Shown piece after piece: positions 36,640 through 48,120 of a DNA stretch of 64,000 nt; position 1 is the first letter of the stretch; each line of letters starts with the position of its first letter. The position numbers and the translations under genes were made by a program. Source of the DNA: Azadirachta indica (taxonomy: Eukaryota; Streptophyta; Magnoliopsida; Sapindales; Meliaceae). Below the pieces are notes generated by a model. That model made no database searches. It was not told the DNA's origin and was given only the letters and a program-made list of their open reading frames with translations. The stretch spans positions 6,136,481-6,200,480 of the forward strand of contig CM040448.1 in assembly GCA_022749755.1 (NCBI GenBank), given 5' to 3'.

Positions 36640-38720
36640 GAAAATAGGTATGTTAGAGAGAGTATGAGTCCTTATGTAGTTCTAGTGCTACTAGTGCCGA
36701 AGAAGGATGGCACATAAAGGATGTGTGTTGATCAAGCCATTAAGATTATTATAGTAAAGTATCGACGTCCCATTCCTCGATTAGATGATGTGTTAGATGA
36801 ATTGCATAAATCTTGTGTGTTTTCTAAGATAGATCTTAATGTTGGATACCATCAAATTAAGATGAAAGAGAGTAATGAGTGGAAAATTATATTTAAAACA
36901 AAATATAGTTTGTATGAATGGTTAGTTATGTCTTTTGGTTAACTAATGCACCTAGTATTTTCATGAAATTATGAAACATGTTTTGCATGCTTTCATTGAC
37001 AAATTCGTTGTTGTCTACTTTCATGATATCCTAATTTATAGCAAAAACTTGGACAATCATGTTGACTTAATACTTGTTTTAGAGGTTTAAGATTATTTGC
37101 TCATCTTAAGAAATGTACTTTTTGTATGATAAGCTTGTATTTCTTAGTTTTGTTATAAGTGCCAAAGAGATTGAAGTTGACGAGAAAAAGGTGAAGGCAA
37201 TTCAAGATTGGCCAACGCCTACTTTAGTGAATTAGGTAAGAAGCTTTTATTGCTTGGGTAATTTTTACCGATGCTTTGTTTGGGATTTTAGCAGCATATT
37301 CGCTCCTCTAACTGAAGTCATCAAGAATAATGTTTCATTTTAGTAGGGAGAGAAGCAAAAAGAAGCGTTCAAACTCATCAAAGAAAATTTGTTTAATACA
37401 CCTTTACTTATTTTACCTAACTTTGTTAAAACATTTAAAATTATGTATGATACTTTAAGTATAGGTATCCGAGATGTATTGATGCAAGAGGAAAAACCGG
37501 TTGCATACTTTAGTGAGAAATTGAGTAGAGCAAACCTAAATTATCTCACTTACGATAAAAAATTGTAGGTATTGATTTGAACTCTATAGACTTGGCAGCA
37601 CCATCTTTAGCCAAAAGAGTTTGTACTTCATACGAGTCATTAATTTTTAAAGTATTTAAAAAGGTAACAGAAATTAATTAGATGGCATGCTAAATGGGTA
37701 GAGTTCATTAAGACATTCTTCAATGTGATCAAATACAAATAAGGTAAGGAGAAGATGCACTATCACGCATGTATGCTTTACTTTCAACTATTGATGCTAA
37801 ATTACTTGGTTTTAAGTACATTAAAGAGTTGTATGCAATGGATTCTAATTTTAGTGACTTGTTTAAAAATTACACTAATGAGGTGTGTGAGAAGTTCTAT
37901 TTGCATGATGGTTTCCTATTTTGAGAAAATAAATGGTGTCTTCCATAGTTATCCTTGTGTGAATTATTTGTTCGGGAAGTATATGGAGGTGGTTTGATAC
38001 TTTGGGGTAGCTAAGATCTTAGGCATGTTGTATGAACATTTTCTTTAATTGCATATGATACATGGTGTAGAAAGGATTTGTGCGAGATGTATTATTAAAA
38101 AGCAAGCTAAGTTTAGGCAGTAACCACATGGATTGTATACACTATTTCTTATTCTTAATGCACTTTAGATTGATGCTTTCGTGGATTTTATTCTGTGTTT
38201 GCCTAAGACTTAGAAGGGGAGAGACTAAGTTTTTGTGGTTATTAAAAGGTTCTCTAAGATAACACACTTTATTGCATGTTATAAAATTAATGATGCATCA
38301 TATATAGCAGATTTGTTTCTCAAAGAGATTGTTAGGTTACATGGCATGCCTAGGACCATTGTCTTTGATAGGGACGCAAATTTCTTAGGTTATTTTTAGA
38401 AGACTTTGTAGGGAAAGTTGAGAGCTAAATTATGTTTTCCACTACTTACTACCCACATACTAATGGTCAAACTAAAGTAGTGAATAAGACCTTATCTATG
38501 TTGTTGTGTGCTTTCATACAAAAGAACTTAAAAACATGGGAAGACTTTTTGTCACATGTTGAATTTGCTTATAATTATCGTGTTCATTTTACAACTAAGC
38601 TTTCACCGTTTGAGATTGTCTATGGTTTTAATCCACTGACTCTTTTAAATTTAAATCCTTTACCTTTGAACGAATATGTGAACTTAGACAAGAAGAAGAA
38701 ATCTGATTTTATTTTATAAG
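36640..38720 (+). pseudogene. Gypsy-B pol remnant (RT, RNase H, integrase)
   Basis: Reverse transcriptase pieces include [37 protein letters not shown] and [11 protein letters not shown]. RNase H includes KPVAYFSEKLS. Integrase includes CARC near 38090, [13 protein letters not shown] and the stretch 38432-38719 with AYNYRVHFTTKLSPFEIVYG. The frame changes several times. The altered RT and integrase catalytic residues noted for the element make it inactive even apart from the stops. Confidence 0.8.
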
Positions 38721-39022
38721 AAAGCAAAGCAACACATAAAACAACAGACAAAGCAATATGCCAAGCAAGCCAATAAGGGACCAAAAGGGTTGTCTTTAAG
38801 TTAGGAGGTTAATTTGGGTTGCATATGAGGAAGGACTGTTTTCTCGAGCAAAAATATTCTAAACTTTTTCCAAGGGGTGATGGTCTGTTTTGAGTGGTGC
38901 AATACATTAATAACAATACCTATAAGCTTAAATTATCAAGTGAGTGTGGGTTAGTGTGAGTTTTAATGTTTCTGACTTATCTTCTTTCAATGTGGATGAT
39001 AATTTGAGGACAAATATTCTTT

Positions 39023-39036
39023 AAGAGGGGGAGAAT
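39023..39036 (+). other. Polypurine tract of gypsy-B
   Basis: AAGAGGGGGAGAA lies immediately before the 3' LTR start (TGAAAACAAAGC at 39039), where plus-strand priming occurs in LTR elements. Confidence 0.75.
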
Positions 39037-39038
39037 AA

Positions 39039-39978
39039 TGAAAACAAAGCTGCACAACCATGCATATAAGAAGGGAACTCACATGTAGGCTTAAAAGGAC
39101 TTAAGAGCAACATTCAAATGATTTATTAAGCTTGCTAAGTGGGCCAAACACAAGACTTAGAGCCAAGCATTTTACAGAAGTGTTAAATGGGTTGATTCAA
39201 CAAGTTGGTGAAATGGCAAACACGTGGAGGCTGGCAATAAGTCCAAATTAGTTTCAAAGGAATCTAGTCACTATGATTAAGGTTTTCTAGAAAATTTCAA
39301 TTGAGAACTTACACGTTTTCAGCTACTGGAAGGTTCAAGATGGAAGACATGAAGGATCAGGCTTTTACTTGTTTAGATTACATACTTTACAAAGAATTAG
39401 TTTCCTTGTTTGTTTATGATTGCTATTTCCATGTTAAACTAAAACTTGACCATTCCTAATTAGATTAGTATTGTAGTTTTCTTTATCTAATTATATTAGG
39501 ATTCTAGTTTTTCTAAATTAATTTATAATTTTTAATCCTACTTAATTTAGGATTCCTATTTCCATTTAATCTAGAATTTTTATTAGCCTATATATATAGG
39601 GCTACCACTATTTTAGAATTAAGAACATTGTTTTTTTTTTTAATGAAAATGAGATATTGTGTTCTTCTTTCATTTTGAAAAGGACTCTTGAACTTATTAA
39701 GTTTATTCTGATGGCGTTCAAATAATCAGACTTATCACCTTAATTATTGAGTGGTTCTTAAGATTCTCAGTGCGGCATTCAAATAATCAGACTTATCACC
39801 TCGATTCTTGAGTGGTTTTTGAAATTCTTGATGTGGCATTTTTAAACAATAGTAGTTCTTGATTCTTATTTGGATAAGTAATAGGTCAAGGCTCAACAAA
39901 TTTGTGTCTTGAAAATCTTGGGGTTTGGTATCACATTTGGTATTGGGTTTTATCACATCATTGGCTTGATTCATATCA
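39039..39978 (+). repeat. 3' LTR of gypsy-B, with internal tandem duplication
   Basis: It aligns with the 5' LTR but is longer. A unit of about 63 bp (GCGTTCAAATAATCAGACTT and following) occurs twice in tandem at about 39715-39777 and 39778-39840; the 5' LTR has one copy. The duplication therefore arose after insertion. Confidence 0.8.
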
Positions 39979-40219
39979 GCACGAGTACCTAAAAATCATT
40001 CGAAAATGATAATGAAATGTTAGAGATGAAAAACTAGGAAAAGGTAACCTCTCACTATTTAAGTTAATAAACAAAAAAAGCAAAAAGAAGTAGTGATCAA
40101 ATGAAGGAATATGAAAAGGTTTTTGAAATACCAATGACATTTTCATCTTAGAGCTAACCAATTCAAAAGAGCCTACCAATTGTTCTTGGAAAAACGGATG
40201 ACCATTATGATGCATTTTT

Positions 40220-42400
40220 ACCCAAAAATACTAAATTTAAGTTTTAATATTTGAAACACAAAAATTAAAACTAAGGGACTCTTGTAAAGGGGCTAAGTAA
40301 TTTGGGCCTAGTTAAATCTAAAGTCCAACAAATGATGGACATTTAAGTTCTTTACAAATAATTCAATGGACAGTGCCTAGTGAGTAGAAACCCAAAAAAA
40401 GAATGCACAATCTTTCTATCCATCAATTAAGTTTTCAATGAAAATTAAGATTAGGATAGAACACAAATGATAAAAAGTCTAATCTAAATAGGATTAAGAT
40501 AGGACCAATATAAAAGAAGAAAAAGGGGGTGAAAAGGGAAGATATTTCTTCTAAACTTAAATAAATATTTATTAGTTGATATCAGGTGATGAAAATTTTT
40601 TTAATTAATATATATATGTTATTAAAATTATTAAAATAAATTAATTATTTGTTCGTTGTTAATTTAATTAAATTAACTCAACTACAAAATAATAAAATAT
40701 TTTAATAATAATATAAATTGGAATGTTACCTATTTAAAAAATATATATTTCTTGATATCAGATTTTTATAATCCAGTATTGAACAACAAACCCCTCACTC
40801 TTCACAATGTTTAACCTATATAATGATGAAAATTTAGAGGAAACTCGGTTTCCTAGCAAAGACCCTCGGATGCTTAAATTAGAAAAAATTCTTTTAAAAA
40901 ATTTTAGTAAGACAGAATTTTAGCAGAATTTCAGTAACGATGAAGGTATTATACTTATCTCCTTTTGATTTTATGTTTTATAGATGGAAGTGACAACTAA
41001 ACCTACATGATTCATGAATGATGGTTATCCACAATGAGAGATCTAAGGGGAGTGAGGTTTTTTTTCCCGATTTGACCCCGTGGTTTGGAATCAAGTAAGC
41101 TTTAATTACTTTATATCAACGTTGTTTCATCTCAGGAGTTAACCCTTTTATAATGAAGTGAATTAAATAATACCTGACTTCGGGTACCATTGACATTTGG
41201 CTTCAAGTATTTTTCTCAATAATATTTATAATTTTAAATTCTTATACATTATATATTATTAAATTAAAATGCACATTAATAATTATCTAAATCAATATGA
41301 ATAAAAATTATCTATAATTATTTTTTATATAAGGTTTTTCTTTGAAATTTATTTTAACTGATCTTGTTACTTTTTAAAATTTTCAAAGTATTTATGTGAG
41401 TGTTAAAAGTTGTTGGATAAAAATATTTTCTTTTTACTGAATTTGCCATATACATCACTACCTTGTTTAAAAAAAAGTAAAATTAACATGTATTTTAGAA
41501 TTTAAAAACTGAAAAACTTATCATGCATTTTCATAGTTCTATGTGTACCGAATTTGGAGCCTTGAGTTAGTACTTTTTGAAAGAGTATTGCACTTTTATT
41601 ATCATATTCAAAGTCATTTTCTATTAATTGGATTGAGACATACATAACACAAATCTATTAACAGATGTGATTTCTTGAAATCATGTATGATTTTATTATA
41701 TAATAAAACATTAAAAAAATTATGAAATCTTGATTCATGTAAAATCACTTCATTCTTTTTTATTATATAATTTTTTATTGTTTAATCATGTTATCATTAA
41801 AGTGCACAACTTTATGAGTTTGGTTTGAGTTTATAAAAACTCGGTCCAAACCCGAATAAATTAATGTAAACATAGCCTCTGTTTGAGATAGGATTGTATG
41901 TCATTCAAATCGGGCCATGACTCGAACTGGTTTGCATTGGATTTTAATTTAGCCTTTAAAGATTTAATTCAAGGGTTAAAAAATTTCAAGTTCAAATGAA
42001 ATTTTATAAAATTGATCCTAATCGGTCTAAATTTATTAAGCATTTAGGTCAAAATTTCATTTTTTTTGGGTTGAAATTTGGTCCAACTCAACTGGAACTT
42101 TTAAATTTTATTGTTCGAGAATCTAAAACCAGCATAACTTATAGAGGTTTTAAAAATTGAAACCTAAATTCGATCCCAAATTTGATCCCAAATATTAAAA
42201 AAGGCCTTATTTAACCCGTGTCTACAACCATATGTATTCCATATGTATTCCATTTATCGAAAAGAGAGCCCGCTTAGCAATCATGGCAGCAGATAACCAT
42301 ATGTATTCCATTTATCGAAAAGAGAGCCCGGTTATCCACGTCTGAAACCACCACCACCACACACGCAATGTCTCACCCTGCAGCCAAAGCATTGAAATAT
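40220..42400. repeat. Upstream part of UGT unit C
   Basis: This matches 27300-27790 (unit B) in its first part and 16130-18360 (unit A) further on. A 34-bp segment is repeated at 42239-42272 and 42297-42330 (CCATATGTATTCCATTTATC, then AAAAGAGAGCCCG), just upstream of the UGT-2 promoter and not present in unit A. No gene is seen. Confidence 0.65.
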
Positions 42401-42977
42401 TTATGAAAGATTATTTAGAAACTATAATTTGTTTATCGGAGCTGAATCTGAGTTTGAATCTTTGTGAAGGAAAGCATTCAGCCAAAAATGAGCATTAGGA
42501 GTACTCCACATATTGTGGTAATACCTTATCCAGCACAAGGACATGTAATTCCTTTACTGGAATTTTCACAATGTTTGGCCAAGCATGGTTTTAGAGTCAC
42601 ATTTGTCAACTCCGATTATTATCGCAGGAGGGTCTTGAAATCACTAGAAGGAAAGAATTATATTGGGGATAAAATTCATCTGGCTTCAATCCCGGATGGA
42701 CTGGAGCCTTGGGAAGATAGAAATGACTTTGGCAATTTAACTGAAAAATTTTTGCAGGTCATGCCTGGAAAGCTGGAGGAGCTCATTGATGAGATCAAGG
42801 GACGAGAAGGTAAAAGTATAGATTGTGTAATTGCAGACGGGTGTATGGGGTGGGCTATTGAAATAGCAGAAAAGAGGAATATCAAGCGAGCTGCTGTTTG
42901 GCCTGCATCAGCTGCTTCACTTGCCTTGTCGTTCAATATCCCAAAGCTGATTGACGATGGAATCGTTGACAATGATG

Positions 42978-43222
42978 GTGAGATTTTCTGCCTTAATTTT
43001 TCTGTGTTCTTGGACAGATTTGATCCATGGAAAACTCACGTAAGCAGATAAATAGAATCTGAATGTCTCTCTCAATCATATAACTATCAAAGTGATGCTA
43101 CAGAATAACTGCATACTTTTTCTTTTAGTGCACAATATTGCCTAATCTTATTTTGAGGAGTTCGATCATTCCACTTGTTTGTATCACAGTGAAAATATGT
43201 TTTATAAAATTTTCCTTTTCAG
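42978..43222 (+). other. UGT-2 intron
   Basis: GATG|GTGAGATTTT to TTTTCCTTTTCAG|GAACC, phase 1, 245 nt, equivalent to the UGT-1 intron. Confidence 0.9.
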
Positions 43223-43750
43223 GAACCATAATCAAGAAACAGAAGATTCAGTTGGCACCAGGTCTGCCCGAATTGACCACTGCAAACTTATTTTGGGCTA
43301 ACATTGGCGACTTGAGATGCCAAAAAATCATGTTTGATTTAATATTTCACGACGTAAAAGCTATGAAAGCAGCAGACTATCTGTTTTGCAACTCAACATA
43401 TGATCTTGAGTCTGCAGCACTCTCGTTAGTTCGAAAACTTCTTCCAATAGGACCACTTTTGGCTAGCAACCGGCTGGCAGATTCAGCAGGATACTTCTGG
43501 CCAGAAGACTCAAACTGTCTGAAATGGCTTGACCAACAGCAATCAAACTCTGTCATTTATGTTGCTTTTGGTAGCACCACATTCTTTGACAAGATTCAAT
43601 TTGAAGAATTAGCACTAGGACTTGAACTCTGCAACAGACCATTTTTATTGGTCGCTAGGCAAGATATTACCAAGGATGAAAATGATGCCTACCCAGAAGG
43701 ATTTCAAGATAGAGTAGCCACTCGCGGCAGGATCGTCAGCTGGGCACCAC

Positions 43751-43825
43751 ACCTTCTACGGTGGAATTCCAGCCGCAATGGCTCAAGAAACAGGCGATTG
43801 AAGGATGACACAGAACCTTTTGCTG
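43751..43825 (-). other. Inverted segment A in the UGT-2 PSPG box
   Basis: The reverse complement of these 75 bases aligns with UGT-1 19812-19886, covering [20 protein letters not shown] and a few residues more, with about one mismatch. The left junction shares ACC/CAC microhomology. Confidence 0.9.
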
Positions 43826-43913
43826 ATCCACTTTCTTGATCCACTTTCCAAATGTAGCTCTCATTCATTAATTGATCGGCAAAGTAAGGCCAGCACAAGA
43901 AATTAACCCCATT
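43826..43913 (-). other. Inverted segment B in the UGT-2 PSPG box
   Basis: The reverse complement aligns with UGT-1 from 19893 (AATGGGGTTAATTTC) to about 19972, with a deletion of about nine bases (TGTGACATT) and an added tandem of GATCCACTTTC. The word CATTTGGAAAGTGG exists both inverted here and in direct orientation just after 43910, so a few bases were duplicated at the right junction. Confidence 0.88.
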
Positions 43914-44117
43914 TGGAAAGTGGGATTAAAGTTTAACAGAAACGAAAGTGGGATCATCACAAGAGAAGAAATTAAGAACAAGGTGGATCAAGTGCTTGGC
44001 GATGGAAATTTGAAAGCAAGAGCTTTGGAACTCAAGGAAAAAACCATGAGTAGTGTCCGAGAAGGAGGTTCCTCTGAGAAGACATTTCAGTATTTCTTTG
44101 AATGGATTAAGGCATAG

Positions 44118-45051
44118 GCACGGCCACATAATAACCTTTCAAAGAAAATTTGTGGGGCATTAATTGGCCAATATAACCAATATTTTTTTCATGTGTAATG
44201 CATATTTATCGTCAATTCCAATTTTCCATTGATTTGATGTGTGGTGTAACAAATTATAAAATTATTGGTAATCATATTGTAGTTATGGACATCATTCTTT
44301 TCAGTTGAATTTCTGAGCGGCATGAGCAGCTGTGACAAGGTGTTTATAATAAAAATCGTATACAATTTCAAACAAAGTATTCATAGTATGAATGTAATCA
44401 TCATTAATAAGTACTCATCGATAACAAGCTCAAACTTAACATAGCCTTGTATTCAGTAGATTAATACTTGCTATTAGCCATTCAGCTCAAACCACACTTA
44501 TATTCACATGGTATTATGCATTTTCCAATTGTTTTAGAAAGTAAACCCGATGTCAGTTTTGTCTAAATGTTTAGTTGAAACAAAATTGTCCTACCTTACT
44601 TCATAAAGGTGCAGTACTTTAACCAATGGATTCGCAAACATGTAGAATATTGATCTCAAAAATTAAATATGCAATAGCAGTTTCCTAGTATTTAAATCAG
44701 AAATAATGCTAAAATATAACAAATAATTAAATTTTTACAAACAAATTTTCATTTCATAAATAATCCAGAGAATAAGAATTCCCCAAAAGAAATTGTACCT
44801 TACATGGAAAGCCGTCTAAGCTAGCTTATAATTGCTATCTTCATGATCCCTAGGAACAACTCTCTCATCGGCCCAGAAAACATGCCATTTCTCCCACTCA
44901 ATAATCAAATCAAGGTGGTGGTTCCACTAATTTCTTGAAATTCCACAAATCAAAAAGTAGCTAAAACATTCCTAAAATCCAAAGAGTTGCTAATATATTT
45001 CCCATACCATAGAAATTAAAACATTACTACACAAAAAAATTAGATTATATA
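44118..45051 (+). repeat. UGT-2 3' flank
   Basis: Nearly the same as 20169-21120. It should contain the 3'UTR. No coding sequence is seen. Confidence 0.8.
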
Positions 45052-47646
45052 TGTTCAAATTAAAGATAAGAATGCTATAACGAGATTATGCAAATCATGT
45101 ATGTAGTGCATAATTAAAATATGCCCTTCCAATGATCCTTGTCCTCAAGGATAAAATCTGGGTAAACAACTAAGCCTCCACTGTTTTCCCATGTGTGCAT
45201 CGTCATGGGAAGTGTCATTCCATTTAGCTAAAATTTTATCTTACGATGATACTTGCTTTCTAGAATAACTCGTTTGTCGAGGATAGACTCCGGTTGAGGC
45301 AACAACTCATGCTCTTTAGAAACATAGAGAATTGGTGTTCGGAAATGTAATGATTGCCAAGCTTTTGTTTAAGTTGTCAAACATGGAACACATTGAGAAT
45401 CTTACAGCCAATAGGAAGATTCAATCTATAAGCCATTCTAATCGATTTTTGCTGTGATTGGTGAGGCCCATAAAATGGAGGTGATAACCTGAAAGATTGT
45501 TGAAAAGCTAGCGATGATTGTCTGTCTGGTTGTAGACATAAGTGTGCCCAATCCCCTACCTAGAATTCTATATCAACACGGTATTTATCAGCGTGGATCT
45601 TCATCCTTTCTTGAGCAAGCTAGAGATTTTGTTTGAGAAACTTTAGAACCTCATGCCGAGATTTAAGTGTGTCTTCTACAACTTAAAACATTTTGTGGTG
45701 CCAAGAGCATAAGATGCTAGTGATGAAGGTTTCACACCATAGACAATTCAAAGATAGTGAGTTTAGCAGAAGAATGGACAAATGTATTGCAGCAATATTC
45801 AGCCCATGCTAACCAATCTAACCATTTGTTTACGATGGTCTCTAATGTGGCAACGAAGGTATTCCTCTAAGACTTAGTTTACCACTTCGGATTGGCAGTC
45901 TCTGTAACGATGATAAGTGGAACTCATACAAAGTTGGGTTCCTTCCAGCCTGGACAATTCCTTCCAAATATGTACTTGTGAATACTAAGTCTTTATCATT
46001 GACAATGGATTTAGGAATTCCATGAGGTTGTTGCATTACATTCTCAAAAAATACTTGAGCCACTGAAATTGTAGTATAAAGATGGGTGAAAGGAACAAAA
46101 TAAGTGTAAGGTGATAGTTGATCCACAACAACAATTATCACTGACTATCCCTTAGTTAAAGGTAAGCCTTCTAGGAAATCTATTGATACATCGCTCCGAA
46201 TAGTATCGAGTATACGCAATGGTTGAAGGAGACCCGCTAGACTGTAATTATCAAACTTACGTGTTTGGCATATCTCACATCTTAGATATACCGTCTGATA
46301 TTTATTCTCATATTTGGCTAATGAAAACAAGTTCAGACCTTTGCTAAGGTGTAAGAAAGCCAAAATGACCTCCAAGATGTGAAGAATGGTTATTTATAGT
46401 TGAGGGAAAGTTACTGTAGAAAGGACCAACTAAGACTTCTTACTTCAAAGTTTCCTACCAATCAGCCACAGGAATAGAAATAACAGCACATTGAAATTCT
46501 CCCTTCTTAGAAAGTGCATCTGCTGCTCGATTTTCTCTCCTCTTCTTATCCTCAATGTAATGGAATCCCAAAAGTTTAGGCAACCATCGTTGTTAACATG
46601 GAGTAATTATTCGTTGCTTTAAAAGAAACCATAAATTGTGTTGATCAACTTTAACTATAAACGGTCATCCCAAAACATACAACCTCCATTATTGTATAGA
46701 TTTCACTAGAGTGAGCATTTCTTTCTCATAAGTAGAAAGAGATAGTGCGTAGCCTTTCAAAGCTTGACTAAAGTAAGCTACGAGTCTTTCCTTTTCAATC
46801 AAGACCACGAATCCCACCCCATTAACATCACGTTCAATTATGAAATCTTGAGAGAAATCTGGAACAATTAAAATTGGTGGTTTCCAAGGGCATTCTTAAG
46901 CAGATGAATGCATCTTTGGATTCCTTGTCCCAATGAAAAATCTTCTTCTGTAATAACCGCGTCAATGGACCTACAATGACATCCTAATATGTGATAAACT
47001 TACTACGATACCTTACCAAACCAAAATAACATTGTAAAAGCCTTAACAAAATAGGGTTCAAGCCATTTAAGAATACACTATATTTTTGCCACATCTACTT
47101 GTACGCCTTTATGCGATATAAGATGGCCTAAATAGTCAATTTTTAATAAACCAAATAAACGTTTTGATTGCTTAGCATACAATTGGTTCTATTGGAGGAT
47201 AGAAAAAGCCACTCCAAAATGAAGCATAAGATTGGACCAGTTGTCGCTATAGATGAACATGTCATCAAAACACATCAAAACAAAGCAAGAAGATACGACT
47301 TGAACAATTTATTCATCAAACTTTGAAAAGTAAAAAGAGCATTTGATAGCCCAAAAGGTATTATCTGCGGCTTATAATGTCTTTCACGAGTGTGAAATAT
47401 TATCCGAGGAACATCTGATTCAACTACTCGAATATAGTGGTAAATAGTCTAAAATTAATCTTTGAAAAGAATTTGTTACCAAGTTACTCATCTAGCAACT
47501 CCTCAATGACCAGTATTGGAAATCTGTCCTTAACTGTAACATTATTTAAATCATATGCTACCCTCCATCCACCATATAAATCATCAAAATTGAAGAAGAA
47601 AAGAGACTTTAACTATGACATGCAATACTTCGCACTTAATATATTT

Positions 47647-48027
47647 TGTATTGGAAGAATGGTGCACCAAAATAATACAGCTCTTATAATTTCTTTCAAA
47701 ATTTATTACAAACACTCAAAACAACTACTCACTCTTGCTTCTTTCTTGAAGTTTATAACTTACTCTTTTACTCAATTATTCACTATTTGCATAATGAAAA
47801 ATACAAATATAAGGAGGTATTTATAGTAAACTCAAAACATTCTTGACCATTGATGTGGTAGGTATATTTAATCATGATCAAATCCTAACCATTGATTTTC
47901 ACCTAACACATTCCACTAAAACTCACCTAACAACCTACCAAATCACATAAATCATGTTTATTTGTAAAATTTGGATTTGACCTTTATTTTGGGCTTTCAT
48001 TTTGAAAATCAAGTTTAAAATCCAACA
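47647..48027 (-). repeat. 3' LTR of copia-1
   Basis: 381 bp aligning with 52302-52693. In element orientation it starts TGTTGGATTTTAAACTTG; its far end (TTCCAATACA) is slightly decayed from TTCCAACA. It is preceded by the purine tract GAAATGGGG (48028-48036). Confidence 0.88.
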
Positions 48028-48120
48028 CCCCATTTCTAAAACTTGATTTATGACCCCAAGTGACTTTCTCAACCTTATGAAATCTTCACTCTTTAATGTC
48101 TTCATAAAAATATCAGCAAT

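Larger units (their letters stand above)
33509..39978 (+). mobile_element. Ty3/gypsy retrotransposon with both LTRs (gypsy-B)
   Basis: The LTRs are 33509-34385 and 39039-39978. The internal region holds gag (from about 35290), a CCHC knuckle (36018-36060, CLKCSGRGHIASQC), reverse transcriptase (36640-37060), RNase H (37400-37560), integrase zinc finger (about 38060) and integrase core (38165-38700). Gag and pol are broken by many stops. Two catalytic positions are visibly changed: the reverse transcriptase box reads YFHD where YFDD or YVDD is expected (37017-37028), and the integrase has QTK where the catalytic Glu of QTE is usual (about 38470). The bases just outside are GCAGG (33504-33508) and GCACG (39979-39983), a plausible 5-bp target duplication with one mismatch. 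LTR divergence shows an old insertion. Confidence 0.9.
42488..44117 (+). pseudogene. UGT-2, family-1 glycosyltransferase with scrambled PSPG box
   Basis: A close sister of UGT-1 (about 95% by eye). The start is the ATG at 42488 (MSIRSTPHIVVIPYPAQGHV); catalytic His19 and Asp118 (DCVIADG) are present. Exon 1 is 42488-42977, the intron 42978-43222, and exon 2 begins at 43223. The frameshift of UGT-1 is absent: exon 2 reads through FWPEDSNCLKWLDQQQ and VIYVAFGSTTFF to VSWAPH. There the PSPG box is replaced by its own sequence in reverse orientation (43751-43825 and 43826-43913), and a stop comes at 43837-43839, giving 368 residues without a donor-binding box. From 43914 the sequence is colinear again to the stop at 44117 (IWKVGLKFNRNE to FFEWIKA). 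The remaining sequence would not bind UDP-sugar normally, so I call it a pseudogene. Confidence 0.9.
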
